DNA of 64,000 bases. It comes from CAZUXE01 sp964624585 (GTDB lineage: Bacteria > Hydrothermota > Tepidihabitantia > B3-TA06). Below the pieces are notes generated by a model. It was given only the letters and a program-made list of their open reading frames with translations, was not told the DNA's origin and ran no database searches. The stretch is taken from positions 1 through 64,000 of the forward strand of contig CAZUXE010000004.1 in assembly GCA_964624585.1 (NCBI GenBank), written 5' to 3'. The position numbers were made by a program, and so were the translations under genes. Numbering within the stretch: position 1 is the first letter of the stretch; the number at the start of each line of letters is the position of its first letter. This document shows, piece by piece, positions 7,351 to 16,209 of this stretch.

Positions 7351-8534
7351 TGGCTAGTTACTGGGATCGATTTAAGGATAGTGTACTAGAGGGGTTTAGG
7401 GATGGGGTTGATGCCATTGCTGAAATCTTAGTAGAATACAGCCCAGAGCTTGACGTTAGACAGGGGACAGCTCTTCATGAGTTGATGATTAAGCCTATAG
7501 GGGTAACTAACGCTACTATCCTTCAGAACCTTGAAACGCTCATCGATCGGCTTTCGTTGGTTAATTACGAGACTATGGCTGAAGCCGACATGGACAGGAT
7601 CGTTTCAACTATTTTTATTTACAGACGCGAGGGAAGTAAAGCTAGAGGTGTTGTTCGCATATATTTTGAAGAGCCTTTATCCGTAACGGTGTCTACTGGA
7701 GTGGTAGCGGTTGATGACTTAGGCCAAAGATTTGTTGCTGCAAATTCATATAGCTACCCAATCTCTGAGGTAATGAACAAGAGAGATGGAATGCTCTATT
7801 ATGTGGATATTGTCGTTGAGGCTGAGGAAGAGGGTGAATCGTACAATATTGATGCGCATAAGATTATCTCGTTAGAAGGTCTGAATGTCCCTTGGGTTAA
7901 GGTCGACAATCTCTATGCCATTTCATCAGGTCTTAACAGGGAGACTAACCAGGAACTGTTCACACGATCTCGTGATGGATTAACTTCTCGAACTTTAGCT
8001 CACAAGAGAGGTATTCGTCAATTCCTTTTCGAGAAATTTGATGCAATTAAGGATGTTGTTGTTATTGGGTACGGTGATCCTGAGATGCAGAGAGACATAG
8101 CAAGGCAGGTAATTTTAGATTCCCGTGATCCAGAAGAAGAAGCGAACTTTTTTGCTAAGATACAAGGGACTGACAACCCTAACCCGCATTACTTATATAA
8201 GGCAACCTTAGAAGAAGGGGATTTACCTCTACCGACGATAATAACGCTGCCACAAAACGAAGTTTCTCAAGATGACTACAATATTATTGGGCAAAAGAAT
8301 TTAAGCCATATCACTTACGAGACAAATATTATCTTCCAAGACGATTTTGGTCGATTAGACGATAATGCCGTTGGCAACGACTGGGTTAGCGGAGAAAATG
8401 ACTTAAGCTGGGGTAAAGAATTGATGGGCCGTGAATGTCGCGTAGAGAACAAGCGGCTGATATTGGGTATAACAACCGTTACTGACGAGGAAGAGCAATA
8501 CTTAAACAAATGGAGCGCTAACCTTGACTCATAG
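7350..8534 (+). CDS. Baseplate J / gp6-like wedge protein, N-terminal part, cut inside a lectin-like domain
   Basis: 394 residues. Residues 1-270 match the baseplate J family: helical start with ALHELMIKPIGV, then SKARGVVRIYFEEPLSVTVSTG and GVVAVDDLGQRF strands, then the NRETNQELFTRSRDGL helix. From about residue 325 a new domain begins (QDDFGRLDDNAVGNDW...WGKELMG...NKRLILG), the typical first strands of a concanavalin-like/LamG jelly roll, and the protein stops in the middle of it. The missing strands and the C-terminal part of baseplate J are found at the start and end of the protein encoded at 10904. The two genes therefore appear to be halves of one wedge protein. It overlaps the next gene by 11 bases. 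Confidence 0.75.
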   Translation: MASYWDRFKDSVLEGFRDGVDAIAEILVEYSPELDVRQGTALHELMIKPIGVTNATILQNLETLIDRLSLVNYETMAEADMDRIVSTIFIYRREGSKARGVVRIYFEEPLSVTVSTGVVAVDDLGQRFVAANSYSYPISEVMNKRDGMLYYVDIVVEAEEEGESYNIDAHKIISLEGLNVPWVKVDNLYAISSGLNRETNQELFTRSRDGLTSRTLAHKRGIRQFLFEKFDAIKDVVVIGYGDPEMQRDIARQVILDSRDPEEEANFFAKIQGTDNPNPHYLYKATLEEGDLPLPTIITLPQNEVSQDDYNIIGQKNLSHITYETNIIFQDDFGRLDDNAVGNDWVSGENDLSWGKELMGRECRVENKRLILGITTVTDEEEQYLNKWSANLDS

Positions 8535-9774
8535 TTTAGGCCACTCAGTGGCTTTATTGGGCGGGAGATTCCCGGTTGACCACGCAACGACAGTATTGAG
8601 GTCAGTGAGAGCCAATGAATTTGGATCTTCGATTGGCGACGTGCTTTCAGAAAGGTTGAAAGAGCTCTTCAGAGAAGAGAAGGAAGAGAAGGATAAAAAA
8701 CTCGAGAGAAAGAAAGTATCTCAAGCAGAGAAAAGGAGTACCATGGACGTATCGAAAGAGGCTAAGAGACTGTTCAAAGGAGCGGTAGAGATGGCTGGTG
8801 AAACAGGCCCCTTCGGCTCTCAACCAGCGCCGCCGGTAGCTGGACAACAACAGCAGCAACAACAGCAACAGGTGGATCCAGCGAAGCAGCAGTTGTTGAC
8901 AGATATCCAGGCTGTCCAAGGCATCGTACAGAACAGGATGAATGCTGCGGCAATTATACAGGAAGGTATAGCCCAAGTCCAAGGGGAAGAGTTAGCCAAG
9001 TATTTGCAAGAGAAATTTGCAGTGCCTGTTGAAACAAAGGAAGAGCTATCCTCATTAAGCACCTTAGAAGGAGCTATGGCATGGGCACAGAACAAGATAT
9101 ACGAATTTGGTGGGACAACCCCTATGGGCGGTAACATGATGTATATAGCTCAAGCACTTAACTTGAGCAGTTCTCCTCACGAGATAACCATAGGGCTAGG
9201 GGGTATTAGCGGTATTGAGATGGCTGGAACACCACCAGAACAAGACGCTAAGCAAGCAAGCTATACATTAACCCCTCCTGAACAAGCTGTGCGCACCAAA
9301 AGGATTTTGGCAACTAAGGTAGCCAGCTTATTTAAGGGTGGAGGGACTTTGCCTCCAGGTGGAGTCTACAATTCGATAGGGGAAGTTGCAAGGCAGCAGA
9401 ATATTGCTAAGCTAGGGCCTGCAGGGGCGCAGATGACGCTAAACGATTTAACTAAAAAGAAAAACAAGGCTGTGCACCAACTTGCGGCAGGACCTCCTCC
9501 TATGCCAACAGCTGTTCCTTTCAAGGTGGCTGGTTTGTATAAGGGGGCTTCTTCCGACAGTGATAAAATTACTCGCAGCGAATTACTCGCTTTAGCAAGT
9601 GCGGCAAGGCGAGAGAATGGCGGGGTTGCCAATTTTGGCAAAATTAAGACCGTTGAGGATAAACAAAAGAACTTGGAAAAAGCCTATGGGGCTTTAGGGG
9701 AATCTATTCTCAGTGGGAAAGACCCTGCCACCATAGTTCAGAATTTAAGTCGCGCAACTGGCGACAGGCAATAA
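8524..9774 (+). CDS. K-x-A motif virion protein with poly-Gln stretch and internal second start
   Basis: 416 residues from TTG 8524 (GGAG 8 bases upstream). A strong internal signal (AAAGGAG, ATG 8743) in the same frame would give a 343-residue short form. The extension is charged, with Glu/Lys-rich helices (about 40-70). After the second start come a helix, a run of nine Gln (8845-8871), a helical middle with further Gln, and a glycine/proline-rich end. The motif K-V-A-[S/G] occurs twice (TKVASLFKGGG, FKVAGLYKGAS). No known family. It lies between the two halves of the baseplate J protein together with two related genes. Role unknown; an internal or baseplate-associated virion protein is likely. 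Confidence 0.65.
   Translation: MTHSLGHSVALLGGRFPVDHATTVLRSVRANEFGSSIGDVLSERLKELFREEKEEKDKKLERKKVSQAEKRSTMDVSKEAKRLFKGAVEMAGETGPFGSQPAPPVAGQQQQQQQQQVDPAKQQLLTDIQAVQGIVQNRMNAAAIIQEGIAQVQGEELAKYLQEKFAVPVETKEELSSLSTLEGAMAWAQNKIYEFGGTTPMGGNMMYIAQALNLSSSPHEITIGLGGISGIEMAGTPPEQDAKQASYTLTPPEQAVRTKRILATKVASLFKGGGTLPPGGVYNSIGEVARQQNIAKLGPAGAQMTLNDLTKKKNKAVHQLAAGPPPMPTAVPFKVAGLYKGASSDSDKITRSELLALASAARRENGGVANFGKIKTVEDKQKNLEKAYGALGESILSGKDPATIVQNLSRATGDRQ
8540..8552. repeat. Dispersed palindrome GCCACTNAGTGGC, copy at gene junction
   Basis: GCCACTCAGTGGC, extended to AGGCCACTCAGTGGCTTT. It lies directly after the J stop codon and within the first codons of the next gene, where the RNA hairpin could affect coupling or act as a weak terminator (TTTATT follows). 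Confidence 0.75.
8732..8745 (+). promoter_or_regulatory. Internal ribosome binding site and start codon
   Basis: AAAGGAG (8732-8738) followed by TACC and ATG 8743, in frame with the surrounding gene. The SD bases here are read as Lys-Arg-Ser-Thr. It is one of four such in-frame internal starts in the window. Confidence 0.6.
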
Positions 9775-9794
9775 CAACCAACTAAGGAGCGACA

Positions 9795-10187
9795 ATGAGT
9801 CCGCAAAACCATAACAATCCAGTAGTGGAAGGTAAAGACTTAGAGTTTATAACTAAAATCGCCGTCTACTTTGCATATCAAGGCAGTAGGTTGGCCGACC
9901 ATGTGTTTCGTCTTGAAAAGAATGCGGCTGCCATAGACGGCGTATCAGGGTTTATGGCTGGACATACTGACCAGACAACTCAACAGGAGAAGAATATCAA
10001 CGGCCAGGCGATGCCAAAGGTGGACAGTTCCGGTGCTGTTGCTTCATCTCCAACTCAGAAAGGTGGAATGATTCAGGGTGGAAACATCCCTGGCATTGGA
10101 GGCATAAACGCAGGGACACCTACCCCTAAGAATGAAACCAGTAAAATAGCATCAGCCTTGCAAACCCTTGCTTCAATTATGCGCTAA
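9795..10187 (+). CDS. Small K-x-A motif virion protein (paralogue of the next gene's C-terminal part)
   Basis: 130 residues, strong ribosome binding site (AAGGAG). Residues 15-50 (FITKIAVYFAYQGSRLADHVFRLEKNAA) are clearly similar to residues 160-195 of the next protein (NVAKVAMYFAHQGRTLADKVFRIEKLAA), so the two are paralogues. The remainder is Gly/Pro-rich and disordered, ending in SKIASALQTLASIMR. K-x-A motifs: EKNAA, SKIAS. No known family; the position among baseplate genes suggests a virion component. Confidence 0.65.
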   Translation: MSPQNHNNPVVEGKDLEFITKIAVYFAYQGSRLADHVFRLEKNAAAIDGVSGFMAGHTDQTTQQEKNINGQAMPKVDSSGAVASSPTQKGGMIQGGNIPGIGGINAGTPTPKNETSKIASALQTLASIMR

Positions 10188-10198
10188 AGCTTAGCGAT

Positions 10199-10891
10199 AT
10201 GAATGACCGAACGACACTTTGCTCAGCATCCGACCTGTTAAATCAAAAAGATTTGACGGTTAGCGGAGCTATTAAATTTGCAGGTGCTTCAAGCGCGATT
10301 AAAGCCGTTGGCACAGTTGCAAAGAAGGTGTTTGGCAAAGGTGGAAAGATACAAGCATTTATTGCTAAAGGAGGATTAAAGACCTTAGGTAGAGGAGCCG
10401 CGAGGACTGCAGGTGATGTTGCGGTTTGGTCGGCAGCTGATGCATTAATTGGCAAAGCCGGAGATGCGTTAGCTAAAGCCAAGGAAGAAAAGGATTCTCC
10501 TGGCAAGAAGAAACGAGAAAAAAAGAACGGGCAGCAGCCCACAAAAAAACAAGCCCAAAATCAGGGTTTAGGTAAACAAGGAGCAGAAATGAGTCTCTTT
10601 ACAGCTTTAGTAGAAACCCAGAAGACTGCAGCTGCAGATGAAAACATTCAAAAAATAGCCGGAGCGCAAGAGAACCAGCAAGATGACTGGATGAACAATG
10701 TTGCAAAAGTGGCAATGTATTTTGCTCACCAAGGAAGGACTCTCGCTGATAAAGTATTTAGGATTGAGAAATTAGCGGCCTCTGGCGTAGAGGTGCAGCA
10801 ACAAGCTGAAGAACAACAGGCGACTATTGGCCCACTAACCCAAGCTGCGTTCGTAGTTGAGACTGCTGCCGGCAACCTTCCGGTAGAATAG
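10199..10891 (+). CDS. K-x-A motif virion protein with hydrophobic N-terminal extension and internal second start
   Basis: 230 residues from ATG 10199, which lacks a good ribosome binding site; the internal ATG 10589 has a strong one (AAGGAG). The extension (1-130) contains Gly/Ala-rich hydrophobic helices (about 20-95) of membrane-active type, then a Lys-rich linker. The short form (100 residues) is a paralogue of the whole preceding protein. Motifs: QKTAA, QKIAG, EKLAA. The paralogy shows that the part after the internal start is a complete unit. Function unknown; a virion protein whose long form contacts membrane is a reasonable guess. Confidence 0.65.
   Translation: MNDRTTLCSASDLLNQKDLTVSGAIKFAGASSAIKAVGTVAKKVFGKGGKIQAFIAKGGLKTLGRGAARTAGDVAVWSAADALIGKAGDALAKAKEEKDSPGKKKREKKNGQQPTKKQAQNQGLGKQGAEMSLFTALVETQKTAAADENIQKIAGAQENQQDDWMNNVAKVAMYFAHQGRTLADKVFRIEKLAASGVEVQQQAEEQQATIGPLTQAAFVVETAAGNLPVE
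10578..10591 (+). promoter_or_regulatory. Internal ribosome binding site and start codon
   Basis: AAGGAG (10578-10583), 5-base spacer, ATG 10589, in frame. It is stronger than the signal at the upstream start 10199. The product begins MSLFTALVETQK and matches the full-length neighbour at 9795. Confidence 0.65.
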
Positions 10892-10903
10892 TAACCTGTT
10901 GCA

Positions 10904-12559
10904 ATGGCTGAGCAAATACTGGATTTATTCCCTGTTGTCTTCCGTGATATCTCACGGGACAATAACGTCAAAATAACAGGAACCTTCAGGACTTCTGATA
11001 AAAGTGCTGAAGGTCGCCCCTGTTACATTCTTATCAGAAGGCCAAACGAGGTTGATTCTGATGGGAAGAATCTTTTGACTCAAGGGTTTGGTATTGCTTG
11101 GCGCAAGTCTTCGGCGGGTTGTCCAAATCTGTTTGTCGTTGATCAGTCTATTGATATTCCAGAAATGGTTGTTGACGGAGCTGATATTGCTATGGGTGAA
11201 GCGCAGAGGCAATATCTAGCTCACGCTTACAAGGAGATCCTAGTAGATACAGACTATAAGTTTGAGCTAACGATTAACAACCAAAACGCGGTTCAGCTCC
11301 GCATCTGGGAAAGTAGTGCCAGTCGCCCGATAGTTGCTGATTTAACTTACGGCGCCTATCGGGCACTGACGTCTGGTACCTACTTTGGAATAGGAGTTTT
11401 GGGTACAGAAGGTGGAGAATGGCAATTTGACGACTTGACAATATATGGTTTAGGCCCCGAGTACGCAACCTACATAGCCTCTTTTGAGACATCGTTTATC
11501 CCTGTAACGGCTGATATTATGGTTAGAGGGTATGGTGTTGGCAATAACTCCGGGGCCGAAGGCTATGGTATCGAATTGCTTATTTTTAATTACACCCAAA
11601 ACAAGTGGGAATTAATAGGTTCTAACTCGGCAAGCGAGATGTCATCCGTAGGAGATAAGACAATAACGCTAAATGACTTCCAGTTTTACGGAGAAAACGC
11701 TGATGATTATATGTCACCTAATGGAGCGCAGCGAATCTTCTTGATGGTAAGATCAAGGTACCCATCTATTATCAATGACGATGTAACTATACAATCTAAA
11801 GTTGGGTTAGACTACGTTGAAATAGCGGGGTATATAGCTTCAGGGTTTCATGCTGGAGGGAAAGTTGACATATACGTGAGAACAACCAACCGTACAGCAA
11901 CTTCTCAAACAGTGTTATCAGCTCCAAAAAGAATCAAGTTAGTAAAAGGACAATTCAACCTGCCTATTGCACGAATAAAAAGGGTAGTCTTGCTTGATGC
12001 CAGTTTAAGCGAGATAGGCGAGCTTACTAGTTCGGAATGGACACTAGAGGTTATTGATCAAGAAACAAGGTTTTCTACTGAAGAGCTGCTAGTTATCGTT
12101 ATTGACGATGCCTATCTGTATAACCCTATTAAGATTGAATATGAATATTTCGATAGCGTTCAAGACGTGCAGAACGCGCTTAATGAGGAAATGACATCCG
12201 TGACAGGGTTGGCGGAACCTGGAACAGATTTTCTAGCTAAGGAGCTCATTCCCGCCTTTATAGACGTTAACGTTGAGTATAGAGGGCCTGATGTTGAGCC
12301 TGCAGATGTAAAGGCTTCGATAATTTCGTGGATTAACACTACGCTAACAACAAGCTTTGAGAAGAGCGACTTGGTGGCTTACATGTATCAACTTGGAGCA
12401 GATTACGTTAATTTGGATGAGATGGACGTTGTGGTGTCTGTAACCAAGAAAGATGGCGGAATTGACACCTTTACTGTTGCTGACGCTGTTACCCTTCAGC
12501 GTATAGAGCGATTTATTGCAGATAAAGTAAATGTAACCCGGCTTGCGGAGGAAACATGA
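10904..12559 (+). CDS. Baseplate J C-terminal part fused to the remainder of a lectin-like domain
   Basis: 551 residues. Residues 15-185 look like the last strands of a concanavalin/LamG jelly roll (KITGTFRTSD ... FELTINNQNAVQLRIWES ... TYFGIGVLGTEGGEWQFDDLTIYG) but the first strands are missing. Residues 190-330 form a second jelly-roll-like domain ending in LDYVEIAGY. Residues 430-545 match the C-terminal domain of baseplate J/gp6 (PAFIDVNVEYRGPDVEPADVK... INTTL ... DLVAYMYQLGADYVNLDEMD). There is no Shine-Dalgarno sequence before ATG 10904, unlike most neighbours, and TAG and TAA codons lie just upstream in frame. Together with the gene at 7350 it would rebuild a complete J protein with an inserted lectin domain. 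Confidence 0.65.
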   Translation: MAEQILDLFPVVFRDISRDNNVKITGTFRTSDKSAEGRPCYILIRRPNEVDSDGKNLLTQGFGIAWRKSSAGCPNLFVVDQSIDIPEMVVDGADIAMGEAQRQYLAHAYKEILVDTDYKFELTINNQNAVQLRIWESSASRPIVADLTYGAYRALTSGTYFGIGVLGTEGGEWQFDDLTIYGLGPEYATYIASFETSFIPVTADIMVRGYGVGNNSGAEGYGIELLIFNYTQNKWELIGSNSASEMSSVGDKTITLNDFQFYGENADDYMSPNGAQRIFLMVRSRYPSIINDDVTIQSKVGLDYVEIAGYIASGFHAGGKVDIYVRTTNRTATSQTVLSAPKRIKLVKGQFNLPIARIKRVVLLDASLSEIGELTSSEWTLEVIDQETRFSTEELLVIVIDDAYLYNPIKIEYEYFDSVQDVQNALNEEMTSVTGLAEPGTDFLAKELIPAFIDVNVEYRGPDVEPADVKASIISWINTTLTTSFEKSDLVAYMYQLGADYVNLDEMDVVVSVTKKDGGIDTFTVADAVTLQRIERFIADKVNVTRLAEET

Positions 12560-12864
12560 CAGACAGTAATCCAATCTTAACGGCACTGGGTGGCCTTAAG
12601 CCTACACTGCTTGAGCAAGAGCCTCCGACACAGCAGCCTGTGCAACCATCGAGCCCAGCTCCACAGGTAGCTTTTGGAGCGCCTACCCCCATTCAACCAG
12701 CTGCTGCTGGTAACAATCCAGCTGTGAATCAACAGCAAACTGCATTGACTCCACCGTCGTTTGCTAAGGGAGTAAAAATAACCCCACCTAAAGTTGCGAG
12801 TACTTTTATTGACAAACTTGCAATGAAAATAGTGTTAGGCGCCAAAACTAGTAAGGCAGGTTAG
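12556..12864 (+). CDS. Small Pro/Gln-rich K-x-A motif protein
   Basis: 102 residues, GGAGG ribosome binding site, ATG overlapping the previous stop (ATGA). Residues 18-70 are disordered, rich in Pro, Gln and Ala. The C terminus is an amphipathic helix with the motifs PKVAS and DKLAM, similar to other small proteins of this cluster (for example the start of the protein at 14631). No known family. An imperfect copy of the dispersed palindrome lies near its start (12581-12594). Confidence 0.6.
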   Translation: MTDSNPILTALGGLKPTLLEQEPPTQQPVQPSSPAPQVAFGAPTPIQPAAAGNNPAVNQQQTALTPPSFAKGVKITPPKVASTFIDKLAMKIVLGAKTSKAG

Positions 12865-12868
12865 AACA

Positions 12869-14056
12869 TTGGCTTACGGTAACTATAAATACTTACCAGA
12901 CGAGGTAGCTAACCTTTGGAAGGTTCTTGCGTCTTATTGGCGTCAAATGTTCAAAGCCTCGGACATTGATTTAATGGAGCATGTTTGGTATTCAATGTTT
13001 GAGACTAGCAAAACACATCGCTTTAAGTACATAAGGGTGTTGTATAGTAGGGCTCTCGAGTCTTTTTACAACGCTTTTTACGAGAAGAGGTACTGGGTAA
13101 AATTTGAGTTTACTAGCGAAAACCAAATCGATACGGCAGGCAAAGTATTCAAGGTTGATGGCAGTATCGCTAAATTGGCAGTGTTGCAGAGCAATCTTCT
13201 AGATACAAAAGACAAACTTGATGAGGGTTCACAGTTTACCTTTGAGCCTGGAACTTGGGTGCCAAAAGTTAAAGATAGTTACGAAAGATTTTGGGAAGGA
13301 AACTTTAAGGCTTCGAGAGTAACGTTTGCGACAGCGCCAACCTTACCTGTCACATACTGGTCCCCTGAAGTACAATATAATAGAGCGTTGGCGGCAAAAC
13401 TATTTGGTATGCTCGTAGATTACGCTAGAGTGCAAAATTGGGGCGGCTCAAAAGGGAAGTTCTCAGAGCGTCAATATGTGAAGGCAGTTGCTACGTTGAT
13501 TAGATGCTACTTGGACGGTCCTTGTTTTAAGTCGATTTATTCTGGTCTTAGTGCAATGTTGTACTTGCCAACAGCTGATGCTGATGGTGTCATTAGTCAA
13601 ATAGTAAAGAATGGCAACATTTACACCGTCAAAATCATTGCTGATGACGGTAAGGAGGAATTTGAGCAGGTGTTACCAGAGGGGTTCGACCCAAGAGTCG
13701 CTGTCGGTGATCATGTAGTTACTTTCGAACCTTTGACAAATGCGGTACATATTGGTACTAACAAAGAGGAAAATTGGAAGCACACAATGTGGCATCTTCG
13801 TATTCCGCAAAATAGATTTACTGTGTTTGTACGCATCCGAAATGATGTCCCGTTTTTATCTGACACCCTAGAGGATGCGGAGACATTTTTAGACAATATA
13901 CTGTCTGCCAGTAGAGACTGGAGGATGTTATTTGTCGACAAGCAGAATGATCCGCTTTGCCCTATGTGTATAGTTGGCGAGACGGAAATGAATCCCGCAA
14001 ACATTGCGCCTTACTCGACGATAATTTCGCTCGGTAGGCCTTTGGTATTTAGTTAG
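12869..14056 (+). CDS. Probable baseplate or tail structural protein
   Basis: 395 residues from TTG 12869, 4 bases after the previous stop. The N-terminal 90 residues are aromatic-rich and helical (LWKVLASYWRQMF ... DLMEHVWYSMFETSK). A beta-rich part follows (210-310: VISQIVKNGNIYTVKIIADDGKE, GDHVVTFEPL), then an alpha/beta end (FTVFVRIRNDVPF ... DNILSASRDWRMLFV). This resembles large-phage baseplate wedge proteins that sit next to gp6/J, but I cannot name the family. Its context between J and the fibre genes supports the baseplate. A PMC...C cysteine pair occurs near the C terminus. Confidence 0.6.
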   Translation: MAYGNYKYLPDEVANLWKVLASYWRQMFKASDIDLMEHVWYSMFETSKTHRFKYIRVLYSRALESFYNAFYEKRYWVKFEFTSENQIDTAGKVFKVDGSIAKLAVLQSNLLDTKDKLDEGSQFTFEPGTWVPKVKDSYERFWEGNFKASRVTFATAPTLPVTYWSPEVQYNRALAAKLFGMLVDYARVQNWGGSKGKFSERQYVKAVATLIRCYLDGPCFKSIYSGLSAMLYLPTADADGVISQIVKNGNIYTVKIIADDGKEEFEQVLPEGFDPRVAVGDHVVTFEPLTNAVHIGTNKEENWKHTMWHLRIPQNRFTVFVRIRNDVPFLSDTLEDAETFLDNILSASRDWRMLFVDKQNDPLCPMCIVGETEMNPANIAPYSTIISLGRPLVFS

Positions 14057-14064
14057 GAGATTGC

Positions 14065-14622
14065 ATGGGAACAACAGATTATACTCAACAAAGCACTTGG
14101 CTTGATGTTACGCTTGCTAATACAGCGCGAGGGCTAGATACTTCTGGCTCATACTCTGCAAAGTGGGAAGCCAACGCTCAGCCGACGATAACTATCAGTG
14201 AATCAGCTGCACACTACGAAACGTGGTTGTGGGAAATTCAGTTATTGCTTTCGTCTGACTTGGGATTTGACGTTAATAGGGCATTTGAAGTAGTCCTCAC
14301 GTCATCAGTAACAGCATATAGTCGCACGATCTTTAGCATAAGCGATACAATGGAATTTATTAATAGGGCTGCTTTACGCTTTGAGTCAATGCCCATAAAG
14401 CTTGTGCAAAACGCTGAGCCGACGGTTTTATTCAAAACAGTACTAGCTCTTAGGCCTGGACAGCAAATCTTGCAGGGGGATACTCTTAAAATTATGCACT
14501 CGAATAGTGGAACAGAAGAAACCAATAATGCAAATTTAACAGGAACAATGTGGATTAATGTCCATACTTCCAGGTATTATGGTGATGACGTCAAACGACA
14601 TTACCAAGTACCTACACCTTAG
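14065..14622 (+). CDS. Hypothetical virion protein, beta-rich
   Basis: 185 residues with a good ribosome binding site (TAGGAG). The sequence alternates short hydrophobic strands (FEVVLTSSVTAYSRTIFSI, ALRFESMPIKLV, GTMWINVHTSRYYG) and looks like an all-beta domain. No cysteine, no membrane segment. The family is not recognised. It is probably a baseplate-associated or adhesin-linked protein, judged by neighbours only. Confidence 0.55.
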   Translation: MGTTDYTQQSTWLDVTLANTARGLDTSGSYSAKWEANAQPTITISESAAHYETWLWEIQLLLSSDLGFDVNRAFEVVLTSSVTAYSRTIFSISDTMEFINRAALRFESMPIKLVQNAEPTVLFKTVLALRPGQQILQGDTLKIMHSNSGTEETNNANLTGTMWINVHTSRYYGDDVKRHYQVPTP

Positions 14623-14630
14623 GAGTGGTA

Positions 14631-16207
14631 ATGTTTATAGATACTCTAGCAGAAAAACTTGCGTTAAAAAAAGTAGCGGGCCCTTTTATGAAGAAAAGGA
14701 CGCGACGAAAGAGTAAAAAGCCGACGCATAAACCACCTAGCGTAAATCACCCAAGCAAAAAGAAACCTGCGAATAAAGGGCCTGAAAGTAAGACGCTCGG
14801 CAGATTAAGCGACCAAGTGGCTTTACAGGCTGGAATTGATCCTAAGATGCTAGGCTTGCAAGACAGATTGATTATAAACAATGCAGTTGTGAAACATTAT
14901 GATCCAAGTACTCCAGAAAGAAGTTTAGCAAAAGCCACTGTTATTGCAGGTAAAAAATTTCTCGGAATGCAGCAAGAGATTGAACATGCGGAAAAGATTA
15001 AAAAAGCGCTTAGCATAGCCAAAGCGAAAAAGTACGGCATACGGGCTGCTGTTGGCGCTGGGGTTTTAGGCGCAGGGATACTTGGGGCTAGAGCCGCTCG
15101 TGGAGACGGACAGCCTATGGTGGTAATTGCTCCGCCAGAAGAAGAATTAAATAAAAAGGAGATAAAGATGGCATCAATCAACGCTAATGATTTTTTAGGT
15201 AACCTCGCTCTGCATATGGTGCAGACAAAGCTTGCCAGCAATCAAGCAGAGCAACCAAAAGGCGTCCAAGCGCTCATAGAAAAACTTGGCTTTGCAGGAA
15301 AACCGATAACGCCTAAGGCTAAACCCAAGCCTATTAGTCTTACAAAAGGAACAGTCCCTACCTCGAATAACGTTCCTTCTGCTGTTCGCCCTGACAAAAT
15401 TGATATGTCTAAAGCGGTGCCAAAATCAGGCACGAATCCAAAAGTTAAGGTTGGGCCGCTTCTCTCTGGAAGCACTTTTGGGTATCAGAAAAAGATAGAT
15501 CTATCTAAGAACAAGACGCCCAACCCGTTGGCTAAGAAAAGCTCACTACTGAAAGGAGCTGGGCCTCAGCCCAATTTTTTTAACTCTCTCAAGGAAACCT
15601 TTAGTCCGTTAGCACAAAACGCGGTACAGTTTTCTAGTAGAGCCGTTGACGCCGCTAGAGCCGGTGGAGCAGACTTGCTGCGTGGAACAACTAAGTTCTA
15701 CAACGAAACAGTAGTGCCAACATATAGAACTAGGGTTTCCCCTTTTCTCCAAGAGCTTAATGCGAGAGGCGCACAAGTAGCCGACAATGTAAAGAACAAA
15801 CTGCTCGGTATACCGAGAGGTGTTGGAGCCACGCCAACAAATCCTGTTACTCCTGAAGTTGCTGGTCCGTTCAAAACACCTTGGGATAGCAGACAGGCTC
15901 AATCGATNNNNNNNNNNNNNNNNNNNNNNNNNNNNNNNNNNNNNNNNNNNNNNNNNNNNNNNNNNNNNNNNNNNNNNNNNNNNNNNNNNNNNNNNNNNNN
16001 NNNNNNNCCAACAGAGGTGGAATACTAGGCGGCGTCCAAAATATCGGAAAGAATATGGGCGGCAATGTTGGGCAGTTTGTCGAAAACAAGCCTGGTGCAG
16101 CGTTAGCCATAGGTCTTGGGGGCACTGCTTTAATCGGCGGCGCACTAGCAAGACTTCTTAAGAAGAAGAAAGATAAGGATAAGGAAAAAAAAGAGTTAGG
16201 AGTATAG
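14631..16207 (+). CDS. K-x-A motif protein with Gly/Ala hydrophobic segments, interrupted by an assembly gap
   Basis: The start is ATG 14631 (TTAGGAG, 5-base spacer). A basic N terminus, a helical region, a Gly/Ala-rich segment (AAVGAGVLGAGILGA) and then an in-frame internal start at 15168. The 100-N gap breaks the frame: after the gap the coding frame is the one reading NRGGILGG...AIGLGGTALIGGALARLL then Lys-rich, ending at TAG 16207, so the true gap length is not 100. Both ends of the protein thus carry Gly-rich membrane-like segments. Motifs: KKVAG, TKLAS. Similar in style to the protein at 16210. A virion protein that inserts into membrane during ejection is a guess. Confidence 0.6.
15156..15170 (+). 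promoter_or_regulatory. Internal ribosome binding site and start codon
   Basis: AAGGAG (15156-15161, within A-rich sequence), 6-base spacer, ATG 15168, in frame. The short product starts MASINANDFLGNLALHM and resembles the N termini of other small proteins in this cluster. Confidence 0.6.
15908..16007. other. Assembly gap (100 N)
   Basis: Exactly 100 N, the conventional placeholder for unknown length. The reading frame changes across it (frame of 14631 before, the +2 frame after), which shows that the real length differs from 100 modulo 3. Confidence 0.95.
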
Positions 16208-16209
16208 TC

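Noticed and set aside
8845..8871. Leu-rich minus-strand frames opposite the poly-Gln stretch
   Set aside because: CAA/CAG repeats give Leu-rich or Cys-rich shadows on the other strand; no ribosome binding site or family match.
8524..10891. Group I intron as the reason for the split baseplate J gene
   Set aside because: The segment holds three well-formed, translated-looking genes with proper starts, and no intron core (P/Q/R/S pairings) or conserved splice-site U/G was recognised.
15820..16161. Reading frames that run through the N gaps on either strand
   Set aside because: They are produced by the N translation and by unselected frames; the frame after each gap was chosen by protein character, not by continuity.
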